From Luoshenia tenuis (GTDB taxonomy: Bacteria > Bacillota > Clostridia > Christensenellales > GCA-900066905): a DNA stretch of 64,000 nt. Below, piece after piece: positions 42,319 to 50,879 of the stretch. The notes below the pieces were generated by a model. That model had not been told where the DNA came from. It saw nothing but the letters and a program-made list of their open reading frames with translations, and made no database searches. The DNA lies in contig NZ_JACRSO010000002.1 of NCBI RefSeq assembly GCF_014384745.1, forward strand, positions 434,001 through 498,000, written 5' to 3'. How positions within the stretch are numbered: position 1 is the first letter of the stretch; each line of letters starts with the position of its first letter. Both the position numbers and the translations under genes were made by a program.

Positions 42319-43554
42319 ATGAACCCATTTGAGCTTAAACCCCGTTCGCTCGAATCCTGCATTCGAGACTGGAGCGGCATGTATCCCAAACCCTACGACA
42401 AGCGCCAGACCGATCCCTATACCAAGACCCGCATCATCTTGATGAACGGCACCGAATTTGAGGCCGTGTATTTCTCCCATAACTTTTCGCGCAAATGCCC
42501 CAATAATGACCTTCGCCGGGAGCTGGCCCTGCTGCGGCGCATCGAGCAGCAGCAGCAAAAGACCATCAGCATGCTCAAGCCCGCGGACGAGACCATTTTG
42601 GAGCAGACCATCGGCTACGAGCAGCTGGCTGTAGACCTGACGGCCCGCATGGCGCAGTGCGAAAAGGATAAAAACGTGCGCGCCGCGCTGGACTTTGCCC
42701 TGCTGGAGGATTTTGACCACCTTTACCGCTACGCGGACCTGATGGATATGGAGACCGGCGAAAAGGCCGAAAACCTGGTGGGCCGCTATACCGAGATCAT
42801 GCCCGGCAGGCCCACCATCGCCCACCACCGCCACCCTTATGATGAGATCAAGCCCTATATCCACGACGCTACGGCCGACCCGCTGACCAAGCTGCACGCC
42901 TCCATCATCACCGCGGCCGAGCAGCAGACCATGAACTATTACATGAACGTGGGCTGCTTTTACCCCACCGAGATGGGCCGTAAGCTGTATATGGAGATCG
43001 GCCTGGTGGAAGAGCAGCACGTATCCCAATACGGCAGCCTGATCGATACCACGACCACCCTATTGGAGTGCCTGGTCATGCACGAATATACCGAATGTTA
43101 TCTTTATTATTCCTGCTACCAGGATGAAACGGACCCGGCCGTCAAGGCCATCTGGGAGCAGTTCTTTGAGATGGAGGTCGCCCATCTGCATAAGGCCGCG
43201 GAACTTTTGGCCAAGTATGAGAACAAAGAGGCCTGCCAGCTGATCCCGCAGGGCGAATTCCCCGAGCTGCTGAACCTGGGCAGCAATATTGATTACGTGC
43301 GCCATGTGCTCTCCACCGTGAATATGACGGCGGATAAAGAGGGTTATTGCCCGGTAGATAAGCTGCCCTCCGATTCGGACTTTATGCGTTACCAGCAGTG
43401 GGTGAATGAAAATGTGGACGGTGTGCCCAGCCATCAGGTGATCGAGCAGTACATCGCCCTAAAGGGAGAGGATTACCGGTTTGAAACCGCGCCCAACCCC
43501 ATCGACGCTTTGCAGGACCGCACCCAGGACAACACTACCGTGGGGCGCAAATAG
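42319..43554 (+). CDS. Ferritin-like carboxylate-metal protein, uncharacterised (three E/ExxH half-sites)
   Basis: Protein of 411 residues with no recognised name. The ATG follows AAGGAGG by eight bases. It is helical, and three hairpins carry diiron-type residues: Glu101 with D131xxH134, Glu201 with E231xxH234, and Glu256 or Glu259 with E286xxH289. Two such halves are enough for one ferritin or rubrerythrin site. The N-terminal 90 residues hold a conserved-looking MNGTEFEAVYFSHNF stretch, and the tail ends in polar residues. No signal peptide is present. It is divergent from an AraC regulator, which probably controls it. A role in oxidative stress or iron handling, or as an oxygenase, is inference only. 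Confidence 0.7.
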   Translation: MNPFELKPRSLESCIRDWSGMYPKPYDKRQTDPYTKTRIILMNGTEFEAVYFSHNFSRKCPNNDLRRELALLRRIEQQQQKTISMLKPADETILEQTIGYEQLAVDLTARMAQCEKDKNVRAALDFALLEDFDHLYRYADLMDMETGEKAENLVGRYTEIMPGRPTIAHHRHPYDEIKPYIHDATADPLTKLHASIITAAEQQTMNYYMNVGCFYPTEMGRKLYMEIGLVEEQHVSQYGSLIDTTTTLLECLVMHEYTECYLYYSCYQDETDPAVKAIWEQFFEMEVAHLHKAAELLAKYENKEACQLIPQGEFPELLNLGSNIDYVRHVLSTVNMTADKEGYCPVDKLPSDSDFMRYQQWVNENVDGVPSHQVIEQYIALKGEDYRFETAPNPIDALQDRTQDNTTVGRK

Positions 43555-43589
43555 CGCGCTAAAACCCATAAACCGCATCTTTAAGCTAC

Positions 43590-43626
43590 AAGCAAGGGAC
43601 AGCAAAATCGCGTTTGTCCCTTGCTT
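43590..43626 (+). terminator. Intrinsic terminator of the ferritin-like gene
   Basis: AAGCAAGGGACA and its exact complement form a 12-bp stem around a 13-base loop, followed by TCTTGTT. It isolates the ferritin-like gene from the riboswitch-controlled gene. Confidence 0.8.
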
Positions 43627-43676
43627 TCTTGTTATAAAAGGCGTAGACTGGTGTTCAATGGCATCCAATTCTATAT

Positions 43677-43755
43677 GAGCAAACCTGCGGAAACGTAGGG
43701 ACGCAAAGCCACAGGGCCTTCTTCTGTCGTATCAGAAATGGCAGCCGGTTGCGAA
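43677..43755 (+). ncRNA. Cyclic-di-GMP-I (GEMM-I) riboswitch aptamer
   Basis: The RNA contains the family's conserved core almost without change: GCAAACC at the 5' side of P1, a five-bp P2 hairpin capped by a GAAA tetraloop, then GGGACGCAAAGCC, which carries the ligand-contacting bases. The variable P3 arm follows, then ATGGCAGCCGGTTGC closing P3 and P1. The GNRA loop and the tetraloop-receptor bases (ATGGCAGCC) are both present. It lies 161 bases upstream of the start of a large surface-protein gene, with a terminator between. Binding of c-di-GMP should therefore change transcription of that gene. Confidence 0.92.
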
Positions 43756-43790
43756 CGACGCAAGCAGATCAGCACATTGCGCTTTTTTAC

Positions 43791-43819
43791 CTGCCCGGTC
43801 CCACCCGGGCAGTTTTTTT
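43791..43819 (+). terminator. Riboswitch expression-platform terminator
   Basis: CTGCCCGG and CCGGGCAG form an eight-bp stem with a six-base loop, followed by seven T residues. A weaker overlapping hairpin just before it (CGCAA near 43759 with TTGCG near 43777, then CTTTTTT) could compete with pairing of the P1 strand (TTGCG at 43749). That arrangement allows ligand-dependent termination. Confidence 0.82.
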
Positions 43820-43915
43820 ATCCATTTCTGCCTCCATCAAATTAGCACCTTATGAGGCGCCCAAGTGACAAGCGATACACACATCCAACAACATCCACGA
43901 AGGGAGACCGTATCC

Positions 43916-46900
43916 ATGAAACATCCAACTGCCAAGCGCATCGGCGCGCTGCTCCTTACCCTGGCGCTGGTCTTTTCCCTGCCGGGCCTGATGGGTCTGG
44001 CACAGGGAGATGCACCCCAACCCACGGTGTTTGAGGGGGACATTTTTATCACCTCCGGCTATGGCGGCGGCCTTAGCATTGATGGTTTTACCCGGGAATA
44101 TATCGCCTCTTTAAACGATGCGCAAAAGGCGGATATCGCGGTATCCATCCCCGCAACGTACAAAGGGAAACCGGTTACGGCATTGGGCGAAAAGGCCTTT
44201 GCCACCTTTATCCCCAAGTATGATTATTATGATAGCACGGTAAACTTTACCTCGCTGGACCTGTCCGGCGCCCAAAATCTTACCGCCATCAGCAATTACG
44301 CCTTTTACTCCTCCCGGGGGGCAAACGGCTTTACCGGCGTGCTAAGGCTGCCGCCCAACGTGCAGTCTATCGGTTCGTGCGCGTTTCAAAACTGTGCCGG
44401 CTTTTCCGGCGACCTGACCTTGCCAGACAGCCTTACCGCCCTAAGCAACTCCAGCTTTGATGGTTGCAGCGGCTTAAACGGTGCCTTGCGCCTGTCAACC
44501 AACCCTAGCTTTACCGCGATCCCCCAGCAGGCCTTTAACAATTGCGGCTTTACCGGCACGCTGACCCTGCCGGCCAACATTACCTCCATCGGTCCAAAGG
44601 CGTTTAGCAATACCCGCTTTAGCGGCGCCCTAAACTTGCCTGATACCATCCATGCGATCAAAAGCGCCGCATTTAGCGACTGCACCGGCTTTACCGGTGT
44701 CCCCAGGCTTCCATCGGGCCTGGCCGTTTTGGAGAGCCAGACCTTTCAGGGCTGCTCCGGGCTGAGCGGCGCGCTGGTTCTGCCGGACACGCTGACCTCC
44801 ATCGGCTCGCAGTGCTTTTACGGCACCGCTCTTGAAACCGTGTATCTGCCGGATAACCCGGATACGGTACTGGTCAACGGCGGCTCCGCCTTTAATTCCT
44901 GCGGCAAGCTCACCGCCCTGGTCAGCCCCGCGGCGCTGTACGAAAACTACAAGGCCAAGGTCACCGCCTCAACCCCTAAAAAGCTGCTGGCTTACCCGGT
45001 CACCGTCACCTTTGAGGGGACCGGCGCCGCTATCGAGCGGCTGTACAACTTACCGCTGAACTATGTCCGCAATGCGCAGGGCGTCTGGAGCGCAGACTCC
45101 GGCTATGCCCTGCCGGAGGTGACCTCCAGCACCCAGCCGGGATTTGACCATGTATGGAGCTTTACCGATACCGGCCTCCCCACCCAAGCCGGGGTGAGCC
45201 CTGCAAGTAAAGTTACGGGCAGCGTGCTGCACGCCGTCAACATCTATAGCGCCCCGGTCATTACCCAGGGTGAGCCCACCCTGCACAAGGAATACGATGG
45301 CACGCAGAGCCTGCTCTCCATCACCGCAACCCATCCGTTAGCCGACCAGCTGCTGATCTACTACGATTGGCATAAAGTCAACCATTACCAGGGCGGACGC
45401 GTGCAGTGGAGCACCAGCAACACCTACGCCGTGCAGGAGATTGAAGACAGCGCCGGCGGCGAGGATTCCTGGTATCAGGTCACCGTGTACGCCTATGACC
45501 GGGCTACCCAAAAACAGTTTTTCAAAAGCGGCGAGTACTATTTTGACGTTGAGATCACCCACCGGACCCCCACCGTCAACCCCAGCTGCGAAACCACCGT
45601 CTTTATCGGGGATGGGCTGCCCGACCTTTCGCTCTCCCCCGGGGACAGCCAGGGCACCATCGCCTGGGACCCTGAACAGACGCCCGCCCTGGGGCAGGCC
45701 GCTTACAGTTGGACCTTTACCCCTGCCGACCCGGCGCACGACCTGACCGTTACCGGCGCCGTTACGCTGCAATTTATCGATACGCAGCCCATCTCCGTTA
45801 CCGTACAGGGCAACGGTGCGGTCACCCCTGCCGGAGCAGCGGTGGATGCCCCCATCGGCCAGGACATGACCTTTACTTTTACGCCCCAAGCGGGCCATAA
45901 GGTAGCGGGCATCACCGTGGATGGCGCCGCCCAGCCCGCCGCCAGCGGCTACACGTTCTACAACGTGCGCAAGCCCCACGCCCTAACGGTGGAATTTGCC
46001 CCCCTCGCCGCCGATGACGCGGAGGATATGATCGCCTCGCTTCCGTCCATCGCAGATGCGCAGACGCCTCAGGAGGCCGCCCAGGCGGCCGACGCCATAT
46101 TGGCCGCTAAAGAGCATTATGAGGCGATGCCTGCCGGGCAGGACAGCATATCCCCCGCGGCGCGCACGGCACTGCATGAGGCGCTGGCCACCCTGCCCCA
46201 GGTGCAGGTTTCCGTCCATCTGGACCCCGCCGTACAAGCGGACCGCGTATCCATCGCCAATCCCAGCGATCTGCTATCGGCCATGACGCAGCAGGAGGCG
46301 CAGGCGCTGCGAGATGGCAGCATCGAAAAATTCGAGCTGGTGCTGGCGCTGGGCCCGGCAGCCCCCTCTGCGCAAGAGGCGCAGGCGCTGATCCAGGCGC
46401 TGAAGGACCAGCAGCCCGGCAGGCAGTATGGCATTACCCTGGAAAAGCAGATCACCAGCGGGGGCGTTACGCAGGGGCAGGTATTGTCCGCCCTGCCCGC
46501 GCCTATCCATCTGGCTTTTCCCATCCCGGAGGAACTGAAAGCCCCCGTCCCGCTCCACCGCAGCTATTGCGTACTGCGCGCCCATACAAACGCGGATGGC
46601 GCTGTGCAGATCGATCAGCTAAGCGACTCCACCCCTTTAGCGCCCGATGTGATCACCATCGCTACCGACCGCTTTTCCACCTATATGCTGGCCTACCAGG
46701 ATGCCCCGGAGCGCTACGCCGTCACTTTTGAGACCGATGGCGCCGGCACCGTCCCCGCACAAACGCTGGCCTATGGTGAAAAAGCCGCCCTACCTGCCCA
46801 GCCGGAAAAAGCCGGTTTCCGCTTTATCGGCTGGTTTGCCGCCGGTGCGGACTCTCCCTGGGACTTTGATACGCCCATTACTGGCCCTATAACGCTGTGC

Positions 46901-47098
46901 GCGCGCTTTATTCCCATTCCGGCAGAGGCCACAGCCTCGCCCGGCGCCGGCTCTCCCCAGGCCACGGGCGGGACCTGTGGCCAAACCACGCCTGCCACCG
47001 GAGATAGCGCGCCTTATCTGCTCTTTATCGCCTTGTGCCTTGGCAGCGCGCTGATCCTCTCCATTGCGCTGGGCTTGCGCTACCGGCGCGGCCGTTAG
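43916..47098 (+). CDS. Secreted leucine-rich-repeat (BspA-type) surface protein under c-di-GMP control
   Basis: Surface protein of 1060 residues, probably an adhesin. The ATG lies ten bases after AGGGAG and begins a signal peptide (RIGALLLTLALVFSLPGLMG). Residues 60-330 are LRR_5/BspA repeats with the tandem pattern LPxxLxxIGxxAFxxCxGFxG. Then come two Ig/beta domains (to about residue 620), an InlB-B-like repeat (VQGNGAVTPAG...), a helical region with Ala/Gln-rich segments, and a Listeria-Bacteroides repeat (FIGWFAAGADSPWDF). The end carries a Pro/Thr linker (TTPATGDS), one membrane helix and a basic tail (RYRRGR), a probable variant sortase signal. Expression is gated by the upstream c-di-GMP riboswitch. 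Confidence 0.88.
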   Translation: MKHPTAKRIGALLLTLALVFSLPGLMGLAQGDAPQPTVFEGDIFITSGYGGGLSIDGFTREYIASLNDAQKADIAVSIPATYKGKPVTALGEKAFATFIPKYDYYDSTVNFTSLDLSGAQNLTAISNYAFYSSRGANGFTGVLRLPPNVQSIGSCAFQNCAGFSGDLTLPDSLTALSNSSFDGCSGLNGALRLSTNPSFTAIPQQAFNNCGFTGTLTLPANITSIGPKAFSNTRFSGALNLPDTIHAIKSAAFSDCTGFTGVPRLPSGLAVLESQTFQGCSGLSGALVLPDTLTSIGSQCFYGTALETVYLPDNPDTVLVNGGSAFNSCGKLTALVSPAALYENYKAKVTASTPKKLLAYPVTVTFEGTGAAIERLYNLPLNYVRNAQGVWSADSGYALPEVTSSTQPGFDHVWSFTDTGLPTQAGVSPASKVTGSVLHAVNIYSAPVITQGEPTLHKEYDGTQSLLSITATHPLADQLLIYYDWHKVNHYQGGRVQWSTSNTYAVQEIEDSAGGEDSWYQVTVYAYDRATQKQFFKSGEYYFDVEITHRTPTVNPSCETTVFIGDGLPDLSLSPGDSQGTIAWDPEQTPALGQAAYSWTFTPADPAHDLTVTGAVTLQFIDTQPISVTVQGNGAVTPAGAAVDAPIGQDMTFTFTPQAGHKVAGITVDGAAQPAASGYTFYNVRKPHALTVEFAPLAADDAEDMIASLPSIADAQTPQEAAQAADAILAAKEHYEAMPAGQDSISPAARTALHEALATLPQVQVSVHLDPAVQADRVSIANPSDLLSAMTQQEAQALRDGSIEKFELVLALGPAAPSAQEAQALIQALKDQQPGRQYGITLEKQITSGGVTQGQVLSALPAPIHLAFPIPEELKAPVPLHRSYCVLRAHTNADGAVQIDQLSDSTPLAPDVITIATDRFSTYMLAYQDAPERYAVTFETDGAGTVPAQTLAYGEKAALPAQPEKAGFRFIGWFAAGADSPWDFDTPITGPITLCARFIPIPAEATASPGAGSPQATGGTCGQTTPATGDSAPYLLFIALCLGSALILSIALGLRYRRGR

Positions 47099-47121
47099 CG
47101 GCCCTCAAGATCCAACCTCTT

Positions 47122-47158
47122 AAGCCCCGAAAACGGCCTTTGCCCGTTCGGGGCTTTT
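47122..47158 (+). terminator. Intrinsic terminator of the LRR surface-protein gene
   Basis: AAGCCCCGAA and TTCGGGGCTT form a 10-bp stem with an inner ACGG/CCGT pairing, followed by TTCGTTATT. Confidence 0.85.
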
Positions 47159-47229
47159 CGTTATTCTGCGCGAAATTGCGCAGCCCGAATTGTATAAATG
47201 AGCAATTCGCAAACAATTTGCCTCTTAAC

Positions 47230-47258
47230 TTGCGTCCGCGTTTGGCTTTAGCTACAAT
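47230..47258 (+). promoter_or_regulatory. Promoter of the rhamnosidase gene
   Basis: TTGCGT, a 17-base spacer and TACAAT lie about 55 bases upstream of the start codon. Confidence 0.6.
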
Positions 47259-47313
47259 AAAAGCAAATCCATGCGTTTATAAAGATAGACAATGTAAAAG
47301 GGGGATACCCACT

Positions 47314-50118
47314 ATGCAGATCGTCGATCTGGCCACCAACCACCTGACCAACCCGCTTGGCTATGCGCTGGGCGGAGCGCCGCGCTTTTCCTGGATGGTG
47401 GAGGGCGCCAAGGGACGGGCGCAAAAGAGCGCGCGCATCGAAGTCGCCCTGGATGAGGCATTTACAACGCTGCTTTACGATACCGGCTTTGATCCTTCGC
47501 TGAGCAGTATCTGCACCCCGCTGCCCCAGCTTGCGCTGGCCCCGCGCACCCGGTACTACTGGCGGGTAAGCGTACTTAGCGATGCGGACGAGCGGGCGAC
47601 CAGCGCACCGGCCTGGTTTGAAACCGCCAAGCTGGATGAGCCCTGGCAGGCCCGCTGGATATCCCCCGTCCAACAGGAAAAGCGCCATCCCATCCTGTTT
47701 CGGGATTTTAAAGTGGAAAAGCCCATCCGCCAAGCTCGGGCCTACGTATGCGGGCTGGGGCTTTATACCCTGACCTTAAGCGGCGTGCCCGCCAGCGAGG
47801 ATTGCCTGACCCCAGGCCTTTGCGCCTACGATAAATGGCTGCCCTACCAGAGCTATGACGTGACCGGACTGATCGTCCCGGGCGAAAACCGCATCCAGAT
47901 CCAGCTGGGCAACGGCTGGTACAAGGGGCGCTATGGGCTGGACATCACGCGGGAGTACCACTACGGCGAGGATTTTGCCGCCATCTGCGAGCTGATCCTG
48001 ACCTATGAGGACGGCACCGAGCAGGTGATCGCCAGCGATACGCGCTGGCAAAGCCTGCGCTCCTGCATCTTGGATTCCAGCATTTTCGACGGTGAGCGGC
48101 GGGACGATACCCTTTTGCCCGGGGAGGCCTGCGCCGTGCGCGAAATAGCGCTGGATAAGGGGTTGCTCCAGCCCCGGCGCAACCCGCCGGTGCGCATTAT
48201 GCAAACGCTCTCCCCAGTGGCCGTTATCCGCACCCCCGCCGGGGAAACCGTGCTGGATATGGGGCAAAACATGGTGGGCTGGCTGGAGTTTACCTGCCGG
48301 GCGACCAAGGGCAGCGAATTCTACCTGCAGTTCGGCGAGGTATTGCAGGATGGTAATTTTTACCGGGATAACATGCGCACCGCCCTTTGCGAATACCATT
48401 ATGTATCCGACGGGAAGCAAAAGGCCGTGCGGCCTAGCTTTACCTTTTACGGCTTCCGCTATGTCAAGCTGACAAAGTGGCCCCAGGATGTGACCCTTTC
48501 GGACTTCCGTGGCCTAGTGCTGTATACCGCCCTGCCCGCTACGGGCAGCCTGCTTACCGCAAATGAGAAGGTGAACCGGCTCATCCAAAACACCCTATGG
48601 GGCCAGCGCGGCAATTTTGTGGATAACCCTTCCGATTGCCCCCAGCGGGATGAGCGCATGGGCTGGACCGGGGACGCGCAGATCTTTTTTGATACCGCTG
48701 CCTACAACATGGACGTCTACCCGTTTTACAGCAAATACTGCTACGACCTGGCCCGGGAGCAGGCGGCGCTGGAGGGCTGCGTGCCCGTGGTCATCCCCAA
48801 GCACGACGTGACCCAGAAGGGGGCCTGCGCCTGGGGAGATGCGGCCACCATCATTCCCTGGCGGCTGTATGTGCGCTATGGCGATGTACAGCTTTTGCAA
48901 GAGCAGTATCCCAGCATGAAAGCCTGGGTGGATTATATCCGCACCCGAGACCGGGAAACCGGCGATACCCGGCTTTGGCAGGGGGATTTCCATTACGGCG
49001 ACTGGCTCTCCTTAGACGTGGAGGACCCGGTGGAAGAACGCTTTGGCGGCACGGATCACGTGTATCTGGCCAGCTGTTACTATTACTACTCCGCCACGCT
49101 GGTCTCCAAAGCCGCGCAGGTGCTGGGGCTTGCCGCGCAGGCCCAAAGTTACGCCGCCCTGGCCGGGGAGGTGCGCGCCGCTATCCTGAACACGTACTGC
49201 ACCCCCACCGGTCGCCTGGCCGTCAACACCCAGACCGCCTATGTGCTGGCGCTGTATATGGATATCCTCCCGCCCGAATGGCGCGGGCAGGCCGCCTATG
49301 ACCTGACGCAAAAGCTCAAGCAGGCCGATTATCACCTGCGTACCGGCTTTATCGGCACCCCCTACCTTTGCAGGGTACTGACCGATATCGGCCGGAACGA
49401 TATCGCCTACCGCCTGTTGCTGCAGGAGGATTTCCCCAGCTGGCTGTATCAGGTCAACATGGGGGCCACCACCATCTGGGAGCGTTGGAACTCCATCCTG
49501 CCCGACGGCAGCATCAGCGATACCGGCATGAACTCGCTCAACCATTATTCCTATGGCTCCATCGTGCAGTGGCTGTATCAATACGCCGCCGGTATCGTCC
49601 CCCTGGAGGACGCCCCCGGCATGGGCCGCTTTGCCATTGCCCCCCATCCAGACCCCGCCATTGGCTGGATGCAGGCCCGGTATAAGGCCCCATCGGGGGA
49701 GATTGCCGTGGCCTGGGCCTATGACGAGGGCGGCCAGTTCAGCCTGGAGGTGAGCGTGCCCTTTGGCGCGCAGGCGACGCTCACCCTGCCGGAAGGGGCG
49801 GACAGCGCGCCAAAGGTGCTGCACGCTGGGCAATACCGCTGGCAGTACCCCGCTCTAAGCGCACAAAAGCTGCCGCTGGACCTGGACACGCCGGTTTTGG
49901 AGATCTACCGCCATCCCCGCGCCGTCAAGGTGTTGGAGGCGACCTTCCCGGAGCTGACGGGCATGATGCTCTTTGACATGTTTGCGGGCCAGCGCAGTTT
50001 AAACGACCTCATACGCGACCAGTTCATCGCGCCGGACGATCCGCGGCTAAACGGCCTGCCTCAGGCGCTCTCCGCGGTGGCGGATGAGAAGGTGGCCCGG
50101 CAAAAGCGCACACGCTAA
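47314..50118 (+). CDS. Alpha-L-rhamnosidase (GH78)
   Basis: Cleaves terminal L-rhamnose from plant or bacterial glycans. The protein has 934 residues and no signal peptide, so it acts on imported oligosaccharides or glycosides. N-terminal beta-sandwich domains come first (TNPLGYALGGAPRFSWMVEG; then the Bac_rhamnosid_N region with GLYTLTLSG and NGWYKGRYG). The (alpha/alpha)6 catalytic barrel begins around residue 400 and carries the hallmark DCPQRDERMGWTGDAQIFFD, which includes the general-acid glutamate. A C-terminal beta-domain follows. The ATG lies about nine bases after AAAAGGGGG. The last 65 residues extend past the usual family end (residues HPRAVKVLEATFPELTGMML) and are unassigned. Confidence 0.93.
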   Translation: MQIVDLATNHLTNPLGYALGGAPRFSWMVEGAKGRAQKSARIEVALDEAFTTLLYDTGFDPSLSSICTPLPQLALAPRTRYYWRVSVLSDADERATSAPAWFETAKLDEPWQARWISPVQQEKRHPILFRDFKVEKPIRQARAYVCGLGLYTLTLSGVPASEDCLTPGLCAYDKWLPYQSYDVTGLIVPGENRIQIQLGNGWYKGRYGLDITREYHYGEDFAAICELILTYEDGTEQVIASDTRWQSLRSCILDSSIFDGERRDDTLLPGEACAVREIALDKGLLQPRRNPPVRIMQTLSPVAVIRTPAGETVLDMGQNMVGWLEFTCRATKGSEFYLQFGEVLQDGNFYRDNMRTALCEYHYVSDGKQKAVRPSFTFYGFRYVKLTKWPQDVTLSDFRGLVLYTALPATGSLLTANEKVNRLIQNTLWGQRGNFVDNPSDCPQRDERMGWTGDAQIFFDTAAYNMDVYPFYSKYCYDLAREQAALEGCVPVVIPKHDVTQKGACAWGDAATIIPWRLYVRYGDVQLLQEQYPSMKAWVDYIRTRDRETGDTRLWQGDFHYGDWLSLDVEDPVEERFGGTDHVYLASCYYYYSATLVSKAAQVLGLAAQAQSYAALAGEVRAAILNTYCTPTGRLAVNTQTAYVLALYMDILPPEWRGQAAYDLTQKLKQADYHLRTGFIGTPYLCRVLTDIGRNDIAYRLLLQEDFPSWLYQVNMGATTIWERWNSILPDGSISDTGMNSLNHYSYGSIVQWLYQYAAGIVPLEDAPGMGRFAIAPHPDPAIGWMQARYKAPSGEIAVAWAYDEGGQFSLEVSVPFGAQATLTLPEGADSAPKVLHAGQYRWQYPALSAQKLPLDLDTPVLEIYRHPRAVKVLEATFPELTGMMLFDMFAGQRSLNDLIRDQFIAPDDPRLNGLPQALSAVADEKVARQKRTR

Positions 50119-50162
50119 GATCAAATGGCGGCCAGTTTTATTTCACAGGATAAGGAGAAGTT

Positions 50163-50681
50163 ATGGAGAAAATCATTCAAACGCCCCGACTGACCCTGCG
50201 CCCTATACGCGAAACGGATTTTGAAACGACTTACGCCTATACAGGCGACCTTGAGGGGACAAAATATATGGTCTTTTTGCCCCACAAGACCCCGGATGAG
50301 GCGCGTAAGTTCCTTCGGGAAGCGGCGCAGGAATGGGCAAAACCCCATCCCGGGTATTTTGAGTTTGCCGTGCTGCTGCAGGGCAAGCACATCGGCGGGG
50401 TCGCCCTCACCCCTTGCGAGGAGGAAGGCACCGGCGAGCTGGGCTGGATCCTCCAGCGGGCGCATTGGGGCAAGGGCTACGCCACCGAGGCAGCGCAGGC
50501 GCTGGTAGGCTTTGCCCGGGAGATCGGGCTTCAAAAGCTGATCGCCCACTGCGACCACCGCAATACCGGCTCCTACCGGGTGATGGAGCACCTGGGCATG
50601 GCGCTGGAAAAGACCGGCGTGCGCCCTTATCAGGAAGCCGGGGCGCCCGTGGCCGAATATCAGTATGCCTTAACGCTCTAG
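50163..50681 (+). CDS. GNAT-family N-acetyltransferase (RimJ/RimL type)
   Basis: Transfers an acetyl group from acetyl-CoA to an amine, perhaps on a protein N-terminus or small molecule. The 172 residues begin TPRLTLRPIRETDFETTYAY, typical of RimJ/RimL-like enzymes. The acetyl-CoA motif A is ILQRAHWGKGYATEAAQALV (the WGKGYATE signature), and motif B is KLIAHCDHRNTGSYRVMEHL. It starts 45 bases downstream of the rhamnosidase, behind AAGGAG, and may be co-transcribed. The substrate is unknown. Confidence 0.9.
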   Translation: MEKIIQTPRLTLRPIRETDFETTYAYTGDLEGTKYMVFLPHKTPDEARKFLREAAQEWAKPHPGYFEFAVLLQGKHIGGVALTPCEEEGTGELGWILQRAHWGKGYATEAAQALVGFAREIGLQKLIAHCDHRNTGSYRVMEHLGMALEKTGVRPYQEAGAPVAEYQYALTL

Positions 50682-50692
50682 CCGGATAGTGC

Positions 50693-50727
50693 AAAAGCCC
50701 TGTCAGAAAACCGGCGGGGCTTTTTTC
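50693..50727 (+). terminator. Intrinsic terminator of the rhamnosidase/acetyltransferase unit
   Basis: AAAAGCCC...GGGGCTTTTTT stem-loop immediately after the acetyltransferase stop codon, ending in six T residues. Confidence 0.78.
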
Positions 50728-50816
50728 ATCCCCCGGCGTCCACCGCCATTCAAGAAGGATGGTACGCAATTTGTCCGCGGCGCAAAAACCGCTCGCGGAA
50801 GGATTGTGGAATACGC

Positions 50817-50847
50817 TTGACTTAGAGTGCACTTGAAGTGTTATGAT
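50817..50847 (+). promoter_or_regulatory. MerR-type promoter with 19-base spacer and operator dyad
   Basis: TTGACT and TATGAT are separated by 19 bases instead of 17, the hallmark of promoters that a MerR-family activator untwists. The spacer holds a dyad, ACTT-AG-AGTGCACT-TG-AAGT, centred on the perfect AGTGCACT palindrome. Comparable operators precede aldehyde- or electrophile-inducible reductase genes controlled by AdhR/NmlR-like MerR proteins. It lies 33 bases upstream of the reductase start codon. No MerR gene is in the window. Confidence 0.75.
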
Positions 50848-50879
50848 AACGGTCTAACATGATGTAAGGGGAGAGAAAC

